Positions 50,203 through 62,970 are shown, counted from the stretch's first letter. The stretch: 64,000 bases of DNA from Rotaria sordida (GCA_905250125.1 CAJNOL010000224.1:1-64000), one strand, 5' to 3'. Notes: generated from the letters alone by a model not told the origin. Program-made: numbers and translations.

Positions 50203-52240
50203 TTTTAATGAAATAGAACTTAAAAATTAATGAAATATAACTTTTGCTGTTTCTTTTTTTTTCGAGTATAATTATTGCGATTTATTTCAAAGATAGTGAT
50301 ACTTATTCATAAAAATAGTTATAAACTTGTTGTTTTTCTCTTTCCTTCAACTAACATTACTCATTGAGTCGTGTTATTTCGTAACCTTAACAGCGACAAA
50401 ATGTTTATCAATTTCAATAGAGGGCAGTCATTACTGGATATATATTATGCATTGAGAAGCTTGATTTGCTCTTTTTTTTATGTTCGAAAGCTTTTAACTT
50501 ATACTCTTGTGAAACTAATATAAAGCAATGTGTCTGTATAATTTTGTGGAACCATATAGTTGATATGTTAATAGAAAGCATGTTGATATTCATAAGATTC
50601 ATATGTTCTAGGATTTAAGCCCTTTCTTTCTTAAAAATCTGTCTTAGGGCTAGATACATTCAAATTGTATGAAATTTTCAGAATATGTAGGGACTAGAGT
50701 GAAGAAGTTATGATAAAATTTTCATTCCTATACCATGACGAGTTCGGGAGATATTCTACCAATCAAGGTAAAAAAATGAGCTCATTTAACAATTCAAAAG
50801 ACTCCGTAGGCCTTCATTCGATATATTTAATTTTTTTTTGTTTGAAAAAGCATGTCAGGATACTTATTAAGAGAAAAAAGATCGATGTCCCAAAAAAACT
50901 CTCAAAAAATGACGCTCTAATTATAAAAGTATTCTTTTATATAATAGTAACAATGTTTAATTCAAAAAAAGAAAAGGAACTCTATCATGTCCTGCACTGA
51001 AAGAACTTAACTGAATACGAAGCATGAGAATCTTTCCATACTGTATATTTTTTGGCTCAGGTGATTTACAAAAAGTTCTGATTGTAATCGTTCGATGTAC
51101 TTTAATATATCATCTGAAATGTAAAAAATACTCATAAGCATATAATCCTTCACTTATATACGGTTGAATAATCTTAGTATGATCAGGATTTTATTGATCG
51201 GTAAGATAACGAGAGCATGATCTTTTCAAAAGTTATATATCTTATATAAGATATCGAAATTTCAGTCATTGAATTCTATAAATATTGCTTCGATGTTTAA
51301 AAAGTACATTTTCTACATCTTCAACGCACACTCGTGCTTCACGAAGCGTATGTTAAATCAATGATACAATAGTTTAGTCTATGATATGTACATATAAACC
51401 ATCTATAAATGATTACTGTACATAAGAAAATTAGCTACCCATAATAATGCTATTGTTGTTGTTGACTCAATAAATCTAATCAATCATTAAGATCTATAGA
51501 AAAATTAATTGGAAAAGTTTGATAAGTATTTGAAACGATATTATACTGTCACCCATTTTATAGGTTTAGCTTTTTTCAAATGAATGGTTGTTATAAGAAA
51601 TAAATCATTCACAAAAAAAATAACAAGCATTATTATTGTCATGATTGTGCCATGAAAACATAAGAAAACATTTGATAACAACTGTTATTTACCGTTCACT
51701 TTTCAAAACCGAGAAAAATCATGACAAAATTGATTGCATCCATATTTTCATTTTTTTTAAATTTCTTAGCGAGTAGTTGTATATTTTGACTTTAATTTTT
51801 TTAATATAGTCTCATACAGTTTCTAGTCTAGAGATGTAGATCAGTTTTTTGGAACATATCATCATGTTGAAACCAGATTCTTCGAGAAAGATTAAGTTGA
51901 GCATTGTCTAACGCCATCTCATGACGTTCTTTCTTTTCTTTAATATAAACCTTGATCCTTGACGTAGTTTGTTAAGAAAATATAGTTAGGAGAAAAAAGA
52001 AAAAAAATCTGTTTTATTTTCGTTAACCTATTAAGAAAGCTTTTTTCATTGGTGCGCATAATATTTGCCCTTGAAAAAATATAAATAGCGCTTTGTTTTG
52101 TTCTTTGAACTACTCGAACTATCGCGCGTCACTGACATTCCATTGACTCGATAGGATGGCAGGTTCATCAGATATATAAATACTGAAAACAAAACTCTTT
52201 TTTTTTTAACCATAAAAAAGAAAAGAATATCACTAGAACA
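50203..52240. other. Divergent spacer between TMBIM4 and the DUF5765-like gene
   Basis: 2 kb. The right end is a promoter (see TATA box entry). A 96-codon plus frame at 50710-51000 is Lys/Phe-rich, begins inside a repeat-like segment, and has no recognisable domain. No RNA gene or clear inverted repeat seen. Confidence 0.55.
52048..52087 (+). promoter_or_regulatory. CCAAT (inverted) and TATA box upstream of DUF5765-like gene
   Basis: ATTGG at 52048-52052 (inverted CCAAT) and TATAAATA at 52080-52087 are spaced as in a textbook core promoter. Transcription would start near 52110-52120, giving a 5' UTR of about 125 bp before the ATG at 52241. The DNA between is locally richer in CG (CTATCGCGCGTCAC near 52123), unlike the rest of the spacer. 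Confidence 0.6.
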
Positions 52241-53206
52241 ATGTGTTTTTCAATGGAAATGTCTGCTGCATTTGCAGCTCTTGGTCTTTTTGCATCTTGG
52301 TGGATATGGTCAAAAACATCCAATACTCAATTAGCAAGTGGTGTTTTCTTCTTTTTTACAATGGAATTATTACAAGCAATTCAGTATTTATTTATTGCAC
52401 CTAATATTGAATCACCTATCTGTAATACAGTTATTAATCAAGTCTTAACAATTGCTGGATTTTTACATATATGTTTACAACCTTATTTTTGTCATGTTAT
52501 TAATGCATCATTAACAAAAAATCAGAAATATATTGATCGTTATCTTGTTATTAAACGTTTATGTTTAATTGGTAAATTTTTTTGAGATATTATTAATTCT
52601 TCTTTTTTTCTTTCTAATATATTTTAGGTGGCTTTATGTTATTCGGACGATTTTTATTGGCTTATAAATGGCCGCAAACATTGAATGGTTCATCAACAGA
52701 ATGGTTACGTGGTTCAAAATTATGTACATTTCGAGGTATGAAAAGATATATTTTATTTTACTTTTTGTTTTTTTAATTGAAATATTCTATATGATTTTTG
52801 TATAGGAAATCATCATCTTGCTTGGTCAATACCAATGGCTGATCCAACATATATCATACCAGGTGCAGCTATTCATTCATTTTTAATGTTTGCACCATTT
52901 TTTGCATTATATGAAAAGAAAGGCATGGTCATTCAAGGAATATTTTTATTTGTTTTTGGACCTTATTTAGCTGGTCTTATTACACCAAATTTAATGGAAC
53001 AAGCATCAATTTGGTGTTTCTTTTCTATTGCACAAATATCCATTATGTTATTTTGTATTCGAGAATCCTTAATTATCAATTGGGGACGAAATAAAAGTGG
53101 TCATACATCATTAATTAGTGGAAAAAAAACAGATGTTGTCAAAGGAAATATTACTCATGATGAAAATGTTGTCGAATACGATAAAAAACAAAGAAAATTA
53201 GCTTAG
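52241..53206 (+). CDS. Multi-pass membrane protein, DUF5765-like, 3 exons, 279 aa
   Basis: Function unknown. Exons 52241-52571, 52628-52735 and 52806-53206 close in frame. It begins MCFSMEMSAAFAALGLFASW, the MCFS/MCWS-type start typical of the DUF5765 family as I recall it. Six to seven hydrophobic helices follow: GVFFFFTMELLQAIQYLFI, VLTIAGFLHICLQPYFCHV, GGFMLFGRFLLAY, IIPGAAIHSFLMFAPFFALY, MVIQGIFLFVFGPYLAG, and SIWCFFSIAQISIMLFCI. A loop holds LAWSIPMADPTY. The C-terminal ~45 residues are polar and basic, presumably cytosolic. DUF5765 proteins are known mainly from bacteria, protists and large viruses, so the gene may be an old transfer. However, it has introns, host codon use, its own TATA promoter and a poly(A) signal, and is well settled here. 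The family assignment is from the N-terminal motif and topology only. Confidence 0.85.
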
Positions 53207-53266
53207 ATAATTGTTGTTTAAGTAGTGCATTTATAGTTTTAATGTATAAAACACTATTAGATATCT

Positions 53267-53272
53267 AATAAA
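53267..53272 (+). terminator. Candidate poly(A) signal of DUF5765-like gene
   Basis: AATAAA about 60 bp after the stop codon at 53204-53206. Confidence 0.6.
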
Positions 53273-54310
53273 CATCTATAGAAAAATAAATCAGATTTGT
53301 TCTCATTCAAAATATTTCTATAGTGATATTGTTTAATCAATTCATATCGATCGATTAGAAGAAGATTAGATAGTTTATCTGCATAAATATATAATTGGTC
53401 GAGTTCAAAAACTGTACAATTCTATAATGACTAAAGAAACAAGAGAACTGTTAACTATCAAATATAGATCGATGATTGTCTATTGAATTTTATTTAGTAT
53501 TGGTTGTCAATTCTTATTGTGTTTTTTACTATTGACAATCAGTCTTGTATTTATTGTTCATTGTAATTAGGAATACAAACATTATTTAATTATAAAAATA
53601 TAATTGTTGTTGTATGTAAATGAGTTAATCAATAGAACCACAGCTCTCTATCTTGTTCCTATGAAGAGCTATTCAAGAAATATTCATGCAGCCTTCTCTT
53701 TTCAAATAGCATTAGTACAACTGTCATATTTTACAGAAAAATAGCTCTGATCGAAATTTTATTATTAAGATATTAGTTCAAGAGTAATCAAATAGACAAC
53801 TTGTGGAATAATATTGATACAAAATAAGGAAAAACGAGATACAAAAATGGCGTACAAACTATAGAAAACGATGGAAAATATTTAGCGTGATGTAATATTT
53901 ATGCATGGTTAGAAACTAGTTGATTGCATGTCAAATCGTATTAAACATTGCATTAAATCTCCTGATAGAACATTCAAAAATTTTAGAAGATTTGCCTTGA
54001 AAGTTGTTTGTTCTGATGACTATATGAAATTATTAATTTTGTTTTATCGTATTCTAAAAGAGCATGTCTGATACTATATTGTACAATGAATTTTGGAAAA
54101 AAATGTGTCATAGTACATATTAAAATAAAAGACTAGGGTAAGATACTCCTACAAATTTAACCACTATTAAATAAAGTCTTATTAAAATAAAACTTCTCAT
54201 CTTTGACACTATTGAAATGTTTTCTACTATCCGTTTAAGTTTACAATAATATATCCCTATGATTCAAACTGGACAAAAACTGTCGGTAGATCGTGCAGCA
54301 TAATATGTGC

Positions 54311-54377
54311 TATACCGGCAAATAATCGATAGTAGTTTAATGCTTAAATTGTCGTCTATCTACTGACTGCCGGTATA
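54311..54377. repeat. 67-bp hairpin with perfect 10-bp ends
   Basis: TATACCGGCA (54311-54320) and TGCCGGTATA (54368-54377) are exact reverse complements. A further GATAG/CTATC pair lies inside. The ends contain CCGG, unusual in this AT-rich DNA. It could be a very short MITE remnant or a structured RNA; I cannot tell which. Confidence 0.55.
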
Positions 54378-54968
54378 CTGTTATCAGTACAAACAAACAT
54401 GTAACATGAGTACCTGCAATCACAAATTTAGTAATCAATGAAGAATAATAATAAAATACGTGTTAATAAATTTTTGGTATCAACAAAATATTAGATTTTC
54501 AATTCAGTTCAAAAATAGCATGACAATTAACGAACATGTAATTACTAAAAACAATTCATTATTTGAAAGTTTACAACTTCTTTTGTTTTTGATTTTGGAA
54601 AATATTGTATAAACTAAAATATAATGAAAACGTAATGCATCAATTCATTAATTTATTAGTCAAAATAAGCATTGAAAAAAGAAGATTGTTCATCTTGACT
54701 CAATATATGATTTTTTATCCTATTTTAAATATAAATGAACAAACACAATAGAAGTACACATAACTCGAATTATACCATTCTTATCTACAATTCTTATTTA
54801 TTGAAGTTAACAAAAAGACTTAATCATATCCTAGTGAAACACTTGGTTATATAGATTTATTACTTATATTTAAATAATGAAAAGCAATACAACGAAAAAA
54901 AAAGTTTTCCTTACAAAAAAAGTTCGAAAAAAAAACAAAAAATTCTATGAATTTTTTTGTCGATGTAA

Positions 54969-57900
54969 TTAATGTTTAATTTGTTCAAAATCAAAATATT
55001 CTTTTAAATTCTTATTGAATTTATTCATTGATTGTACAAGTCCAGTATAGGTATCATCTAATGTATCTATTTTATAAAATAATTCAAAAGTAAATGATGA
55101 TATATCATTTTTAATTTCTCTATATTCAAAACTCTCTTTAAATTGTTCGACATCAACATGATTATTTTTATAATAAAGTAAAAAACGTTTAACAATACGT
55201 TCAATAACTATTTTATATGTTAAATTTTCATTTGATATAAAACTACGTTTGCGTTTAAAGATTTTTTCATTTCTAAAATCATTTAATTCTATATCATTAT
55301 TTCTAATATTATTATTAGTATTATCATTTCTTGAAACATTCTTCGAAGTAATCATTTGTTTTATTCGATTTAGAAGATTAATAATGGCTCTTGGAGATGG
55401 AAAAATATTCAATGGAATAGGTAAAATATTTTCTAAAAGTACAATTACAAAAACAAACTCTTTTATTTTCTATGTTATTAAGTGAAAAGTTTTGATCCAG
55501 AGAAAAAATTCAAGTTAATCATAAATTGAAATCTTGAATAGTCTGAATGAATATTACGACAAAAAGTTTTATGAAGATATAGATATTAATTAGATTTATC
55601 ATAATCGTCTTAAATAATGGACGATGAAAAAGTAATTTGATGAAATACACAATCATTTTTCAATCTCTTAAAGGAGACTGCAGAAATCTAAAAAAACATT
55701 GAGTTTAAATTCTGAAAATAGGCTCAAAATTTTTCTAGAACAATATTTTTTCTTTCATTCGGTGTATTTGAAATAATTTTCGTTTCTAGTTTGAGTAAGT
55801 TTTAACGAGCTGAAACTCGTTTAAATTCAATTTACGGGCCTTGAAAAGGTCTGCCAATAACTTCTAAATCAGAAGTTCTAGAAAAATGTTGAACCTACAC
55901 TTGGAAAGAATACACAATTGTAATACTAATTCAATGTTTTCAAATTTCTGCAGATTCCTTTAAGAGTTTGAAAAATGGACGAACATTTTGTCAAATTACT
56001 TTTTTAGTCACCCGCCATATAGCATTTTCTTTCTAACTTATTTCAACGATTGTGAACATGTGGTGTTAATATGCAAGTTTCGTCATATTTTAGGGTGCAA
56101 AAATAGATCTTTAAAATTTCGAGATAGTTGATCAATAAGTTATTCGATTATTGATCACTTCTTTTCACTAAATTTTCATGGTAAAATGATCTAATGAGAG
56201 AATTACTCGAACTATGACTCGCCGTTTGAGCTTATATTGAGCTCACAAGGAAGTCTCAATGAGCCTAGAAGAAACTTAAAAGAGTTTGCATCCATAAATT
56301 TCTGAAGCCGAGTTATGACTGTTTGGCTGAATTTTCGACCTGCAATTTTGCCCATACATAGGTCTAATAATCCTTAGAATATCTTGAAAGTTCCAGCCAG
56401 AAAGAGTGTTCCTTTGCCGGAATATTGAATTTCTAACTAAACTCTATTTTTATAGTGTGTTTGTGGCAAGCGACTATTTGTTAGAAATTTAGTATCTCAA
56501 TAATTGAACATTCTTTTCAATTGTAATTTCCAGGATGTTGTGAAGGTCATGAGGCCTATGTACAGGTTGAGTTTTCGATCGAAATTCCATTATTTGATTT
56601 TTCAGTAAATGTTCAAAAATGGGTCAAAAATTCAGTAAAATGGTCATAAGTCGACTCCAGAAGTCCATGGGTACAAATCTTTTTAGAATTTTTTTCTAGC
56701 TTCATCAAGATCTCCTCATGAGTTCAATATGATTTCATTCCAATATTCAACATTTCAATGTTATAATTCAAGAAAATATCTGAGAATAATTCCAAACTTT
56801 ATTCTATGAAAATCTATTTTTTACCGTCTTGTATATATTCCATATAAAGTTTTGAACGAGCAAATTTCCATTCAATATCAGCACGATCATCAATGTGTTT
56901 AATTGTTTCTTCCAACATAGCAATTAATGTATTAATAAGAACAGTAACACATACAAATGTAAAAAGTCCATAGATAATAAAACCAAGATTTGATAAAAAA
57001 TTATCAAAACCAGATATATAAGTATTCGAATCAGGTTTATAACATGAAAGTGTAATCATTTCATATCCACGATCCTAATAAATAAAAAAATATGAGCATA
57101 AAATTATTTCAAAAATTTTAATTAGACTATTAACTTAGAATACATACTGGTATACCATTTTCTCCAATAACACCAAATAATGTAAAAAATGTTGTTAATA
57201 TGGTTGAATTAAATGATTCACCAAAATAATAAATAGCTGGATAAGGTCCAATCTGTGTAAGTGTATCATAGTTGGAAGATTGTTGACAAAAATTATTTGT
57301 GTCTATGTTATTATTATTATTATTATTGTCTTCTATATTGTTTAACAATGGAATAGTTTGATTTAAAAGTTCATAAAAATAATCTGGACATTGTACGTAA
57401 TTTGCTATTGTTGAATTTTGATCTATTATTGATATTGATGAGTTGCTGCTAGATGAAGATTTTATTAAAGTATTTTGTTGTTTCAAAACAATAGAAAAAA
57501 AAGAAAATATAAAATATAGTGAACAATTAAATGCTATAAAAAATATTATAATTATACTAATCCATTTTACAATATCAATTATCATACGATCAAGCATTAC
57601 CTAGAATTTTAAATTAAAGAAAAACAAAATACTCTTTCGATTTGTTTCATTTTATTGAAGTTTTACAATGAAGCATATACTAAACTTCGAGTAAAGTTAA
57701 TATTGTTTTATTTTTCGATAGTAATCATTATCGATTAGGCATGACCAATATTGTCTATTGTGTTTAAAGTTAATCACAGATTTTATCGGCTTTGTTGATA
57801 AGTTTTCTAATTCTAACGTTTAATCAAGGAATTAAAATATGAAACAGATCAATGTTTCTGCAATAACTTTCGATAGAAAGAATATAGAGAGCTGCTGATC

Positions 57901-60900
57901 TCACTGTTCCAAAGCGGGCATGAGAAGCCATAGAATCAACTCATATTTGATTGATCGATTAGGTAAATTTTTGCCGAAGATTTTGAAAAAGTTTTTCTAG
58001 AGTGCTTGCAAGATGGATTTCGCTTAATGCTGTGATTATTCAATAGAAAAAATTGTTCTCTTTCGATCCGCTCTAAACCGACATCTCTAATTTGTTCTGT
58101 TCAAAAATTATAAGAGTTTTTCAGAGATTCTGATTGCAGACTGCTGACTTTTGAGAACTCTGGAAGAGATCAAGACATGTGTAGTTCTTTACGCTGACTC
58201 TAGATGAATTACCCTTGTCTTAATCTCTTTCGAAGTTCTCAAAAATCATTAGGCTGAGATCAAGTTCTCTGGGAAATTCTTATAGCTCTTGAACAGAACA
58301 GATTAGAGACCTCGGTGTAGAGTGGATCAAAAGAGAATAATTTTTTCTATCGAATGATCACAGTATTAGTCGAACTTCAAGTGGAGAGTTTTCTAAAAAA
58401 TCACTGTCAAAATCTCTCGTAAAAACTCACCTAATCGATCAAATTTGAGCTGATTTTATGGATCTTGACGTCTTTGAACAGTGGAATCCACAGGTTCCTA
58501 TCTTGCTCCAATCAATAGTCATTGAAAAAACATTGATCTATCTTATATTGTGGCTTTGATAACAGTTTAAGAATTTTTCAGTAAACATAATCGTTTTCTT
58601 ATGATCAATCATCTTTGACTCAAATGTTTAGCATTGATTACTATCAAAAACAAAAACAAAACATTTTTTGCTTCTAAACGTAGGATTTAGTTCATGCTTC
58701 TTTATAATATAATGTTTGAAAACTTTTTATTTTTTTAATTTTTTTTACTTGTAGTGGTCCAACAAATGCACTGATTGGTAATAGAAAACAAATTCGACAA
58801 ATACTAACAACATTTCCCATAGCAAAAAAAGCTTCAGCTAAATTTTGTAAATCTTCACTTTTCCAATAAAATCGATCAGCATTAAGCCAATAAAGAATAT
58901 GATGAGTTTTAGATATATAATATTGTTTTTCAATATTGGACATTTTTTCATATCGAGCTATATTAATCCAATAATCTGATGAATGTAATGTATTCATTGC
59001 TAAACGAGTATAAATCATTGATAAAAAAAGAAAAATAAAATAAAATATAAAAAGAATATTCATTGAACAATCAACATAATTACCTTAGAACAAAGACAAA
59101 AAAAAAAAAAGGATTTCTTTTGTTTCTTTTTATAAAACTATTCTATTTCACTTACTAGGTACTTTTAAATAGATACGAACACCTAAACTAAATATTTGTT
59201 TAAATTCATTCTTAGCCAAACCAATAACCCATATCAAAAGAGCTATTTGAAATAGATTTGGTTCCATAAAACGAAGACTAATGTCACAATTGAGAATTGA
59301 ATCTATTGTATTATTACTATTATTATTATTATTTTCATTTTGACCAATTATATCATATCTTAATTGAGTATTTCGATAAATTAATTGAATATAATTTATA
59401 TAAATAGTTGAATTATAATTAGATAGAAATTTCGTTTTGTCTAAATGGATAGCTGAAAAATAACTCGATGCTATAATTAAACTAATAAAAATAAAATATG
59501 ATGCAATATAAGCTTTGAATTTCAGATTTGGTTGTTGACACTTAAATAAAAGGAGAATAAAAAATTTATTTTAAACAAATGATGAAAACATATGAAGAAA
59601 TAGCTGACGAGAAAACGTTCCCAAATGTCCAATCACTTTTTGATCGAGACTGTATGCAGATGATGGGCCACGATGAATAGTATCAAAGTCTAAAATGGTT
59701 CGCCTCAGACATGTCCATGACTATGCCGTTAGCGTAACGACATCAAAGGCGCATTAGCGGTACTTTTGTTTAAAACCATCACGGTGTGGAAGATGTTTCA
59801 AAAATATTATTGTGGCAGTGGCAACTTATTTTTTAAGGAGACTGTAAAATCGCATGAATTTGCACTCCAATTTGAATGTCTACAAGTTCCACAGTCACAA
59901 TCGTGGTGAATCTGATGAATTCCATCTAACTGTGCTAATTTAGTACAGTGACGGAAGAAATTATCGAAAATCATCGCTGCAACGACGGATTTCCAGCTGT
60001 AATAGACATTTCTTGTTCGGTTATCTGAGCCCTTGTTCTTGACATATTAAATTTTTATTGGATTTATTAACCGAAACCTGAGGTTCCCTTATATCATCAT
60101 GAAAATCAAATTTCGACTTGAAACTTTGTGCAAATAAACCTCTTAATAATATTAGTTCATTGCAGGAGTTTCGCTAATTTTTGTATGTTCTACTTTGAGA
60201 TATGAATGATGAAATCTTCTAATAAAAAAAAGGCAATCATTTTTTGTGTACTGATATCTATGGATGCAAAGTACTAAAATTAGTAACACTTTCACCGTCC
60301 ATTAGCATTGTTGAGAGTTTTATGTATGCAAAATTTCAAGTCGAAACTCAATTTTCATAGTGAATTCAGAAGGGGCGTGAGTTTCAGTTAAAAAATTCAG
60401 AAAAGAATTGATATCTCAAGAACAAAAGTTCAGACAACCGAACTATCCTAAGTTTTGACACTACTCACCCATACCCTATCATGTGAGTATAGTCTTGATC
60501 AAAACATTGATCGGACACTTGGAGACGTTCGCTCGTCAGTATTCAACTGCATGACAATGATCAATTGAAAAGATATAATATGTGTTACTGTTTATTGATA
60601 TTATAATTCATAAAACTTAATTCCAATTAACAAGTCTTGTTTTACTGGAATACACTTAAACTATAGCGCCTTCAACTACAGGTTTTGATAAGTCTAATCA
60701 TTTTTCTATAATTAATAAATTTTAAGATAAATTTGCTCGATAAAAATCAAGATGATATTTTCTTTTTCCAATTTGATCTTATATTCTTTATATTCATTGT
60801 TCTATACTCTAATTTTTCCTATTTATATTTATTCAATATATGAGAAAAATTTTTCTTCTACATAATTTCAATGAAGAAATTATGAATTATACTTAGAACT

Positions 60901-62970
60901 ATTTATTATACATACCAATAAACCAATTTTTGATTTAGGTGATATTTGATATGTTAATGCAATGAATGGAAAACAAATAATATAGCCAAGATAAAAAATT
61001 ATTCGTTTAATAATATGAATGTTTTTAATAATAGATATATTTTCATACCATTTTTCAATTAATTTCTGTTGACAATTTGAATGTGATACAAATGGTTTTT
61101 CTCTATATTGTATAGCTAAACCAAATCGAGCTAAATTTTCATATTTTTCTTCATGTGGTAAACCAGTTTTATTTAAAACAATTTCAAGTTCTTCATATCC
61201 TCGTACATTATCAAGTAATCGTGCAACAAAAATTGATAATTGATTAGCTAATTTTTTATATTCTTTGCAAAAATAATGTTCAACTTTTGCAAGTGTTCGT
61301 AATTCATAACTTAATTCAAATGCTTGTAAAATTGGATCTGGATATGCTAATGCTATATAAACTTCAGATGAAAGACCTTTATATGCAGATAAACGAATTT
61401 GAGCTTGACGAAATGAATCCGATGCTGAAATTTCAACACAATCAACACATGAACACATACTTGCATGAGGTTTTTTTATACGTTCACCTTTGGATAATAA
61501 CTGATGAACAATTGGTAAACGATTATATTGAGCAGCAAGAATAAGTGGAGCTAAGAAAGAAAATAATAAAAAAAAAGAATAAAAATCCTCAATAATTTGC
61601 AAACGAAAGGAAAGGATTTAATAACTGTTGAAAATAATCCTCTCGAAAAATTTGATTTCTTCTATGTCAAACGATCACACAAGAGATCCAAAAGTGAGTC
61701 CTGGTTGAATTAGTCATGTAGCACTTATTTGTACTATGCACAGGTCTATTGAAATAGTCAATGACTGCAACATCTACATTGAATCCGACTGTTGATGATA
61801 ATCAACACTTTTTGTCCATTCATTTCATGAGCAATTAATCTATTTTCATATGGTTCGATAATACTTTTTGAGCGCTTCAAAATGATATAAAAACATCAAG
61901 AGAAAAAACACTGGCCACACAAAGAAATCCCAAGGAGACTATTCTAGAGACATGATTTTATGATTTTTTTTGTCTAATATTTAATAGATTTTGATTAGAA
62001 AAGTACAATTCAGATAAAAATTAATATGATGTTTTGAATCCGTATCCTAAACTGAATGGATATGTGTGTTTCAAAAATCTTGGCAACCTTTCTTTTTTGT
62101 TGAAAAATTTACCTGTGGTCCCCCTCAAGGTTGAGTCAAAAAATGAATTTTTCAATAAAATTCATTTTTCGACTCAACCTTGAAGGGTACCATAGGTAAG
62201 TTTTTCGACGAAGAAAAACGATTGCGAAAATTTTTGAAATACACAGAAGTCTACTCAGTTTTAGATACTGATTCATAATATCATATTACTTTTTATTCAA
62301 ATAGTATTTTTCTCACCGAAGTCTACTAAATATCAAGCAAAAAATTATAAAATCATGTCTCAAGAATAGCCTCTTTGAGATTTCTTTGGGTAACGAATTT
62401 TTTTTTCTCGATGTTTTTATACTATTTTGAAGCCGTTATCCTCCCTCTCTGTTATATAACAGATGTCCTCCGAATTCTTCTCTTCAATGGCAAAATCGTT
62501 ATATACATTCGAATGATAGAAATCGAAAAAGAAAACATACTTATATCAGAACTAAATTGTGAATCGTCATAAGCTTGTGGATCTGTTGGATCAAGAAATC
62601 CACCGGAAAATGTTCGATATGTTTGATGATTTAATATAAGATCAGCTATATTTGTATTACCCAAATAAATAGCCAAAAGAAGTGCATCACGAAATTTCTC
62701 ATAAGGTGTCGTATTCAATAAAACTTTAACAACTTCAAAATGTTCATTTTCAATAGCTAATTGAAGTGCACTTTTACCCATTTTATTTAATACATCTGAT
62801 TTGGCTTCACCTGTTCTTAAAAGATTATATACAAGCATATAATCACCATGTGAACAAGCAAACAGAAATAAATCATTCATATCATCAAATGTTTTATTAT
62901 GATATGTGTAAATAGTCGCCGAATGTTCAGATGTACCACGTCCAATTTTTAGATGATGATTGTGTAGCAT
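54969..62970 (-). CDS. TRPC-family cation channel, 7 exons, ~983 aa
   Basis: Canonical transient receptor potential channel, a tetrameric Ca2+-permeable plasma-membrane channel downstream of phospholipase C. Minus-strand exons: 62970-62541, 61550-60916, 59540-59156, 59083-58749, 57600-57148, 57074-56825, 55432-54969, all in phase. It has N-terminal ankyrin-like repeats (GKSALQLAIENEHFEVVKVL, SDITPLILAAQYNRLPIVHQ). The TRPC linker holds the Cys/His site CSCVDCVE, SNCQQKLIEKWYE and YQISPKSKIGLL. Helices S1-S4 end at SAFVGPLQ. S5, pore and S6 lie in the next two exons. The TRP box EWKFAR is at residues 814-819, then the TRPC-specific ILPIPLNIFPSPRAI and a charged tail. Oddities are an Asn/Ser-rich insert in the S5-pore turret (about residues 630-705) and a pore helix (FGESFNSTILTTFFTLFGVI) that lacks the usual TRPC LFW triplet. 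Residues before 62970 may lie on an upstream exon. Introns carry three large foldback elements. Confidence 0.95.
55433..56824. other. Long last intron of TRPC
   Basis: 1.4 kb. It contains the foldback at 55655-55975 and GC-richer, repeat-like DNA at 56030-56700 whose ends I could not define. No exon-like frame. Confidence 0.55.
55655..55975. repeat. Foldback (MITE-like) element in TRPC intron
   Basis: TTTTTCAATCTCTTAAAGGA and GACTGCAGAAATCT on the left are answered by AGATTCCTTTAAGAG-like and AAATTTCTGCAGAT sequence on the right (around 55935-55970). The interior shows further mirrored words (TTCTAGAACAATATTTT, AGAAGTTCTAGAAAAATGTT). Confidence 0.72.
57902..58493. repeat. Foldback element in TRPC intron (S4-S5 side)
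   Basis: CACTGTTCCAAAG (left) with CTTTGAACAGTG (right), TTGATTGATCGATTAGGTAA with TCACCTAATCGATCAAATTT, CTCTTTCGATCCGCTCTA with TAGAGTGGATCAAAAGAG, and TGTTCTGTTCAAAAATTATA with AGCTCTTGAACAGAACA. The centre is near 58195. Noncoding. Confidence 0.82.
59603..60541. repeat. Terminal-inverted-repeat element (~0.94 kb) in TRPC intron
   Basis: The left end CTGACGAGAAAACGTTCCCA (from 59604) continues AATGTCCAATCA...TTTTTGATCGAGACTGTATG. The right end is its near reverse complement: AGACTATACTCACATG region, TTGATCAAAACATTGATCGG and ACACTTGGAGACGTTCGCTC followed by GTCAG. The ends, about 60 bp each, are alike while the interior is not a simple palindrome, so it reads as a non-autonomous DNA transposon. 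Words in 60030-60250 resemble the dispersed repeat at 25200-27830. No transposase frame. Confidence 0.75.
61874..62433. repeat. Foldback element (~560 bp) in TRPC intron 1
   Basis: GCTTCAAAATGATATAAAAA (61874 on) with TTTTTATACTATTTTGAAGC (ending 62433), AAAGAAATCCCAAGGAGACT with the mirrored AGATTTCTTTGGG, and AGACATGATTTTATGATTTT with AAAATTATAAAATCATGTCT. Around the centre (near 62152) lies an almost perfect palindrome containing AAGGTTGAGTC and GACTCAACCTT. The arms run essentially the full length, so the transcript would fold into a long duplex. Confidence 0.87.

Larger units (their letters stand above)
53207..54968. other. Convergent spacer between DUF5765-like gene and TRPC
   Basis: 1.7 kb with no supported gene. 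It contains the hairpin at 54311-54377. TTTATT at 54856-54861 reads AATAAA on the minus strand, about 110 bp beyond the TRPC stop. Confidence 0.55.

Noticed and set aside
50710..51000. 96-codon plus-strand frame upstream of TMBIM4
   Set aside because: Lys/Phe/Ser-rich, no domain, no promoter or splice context.
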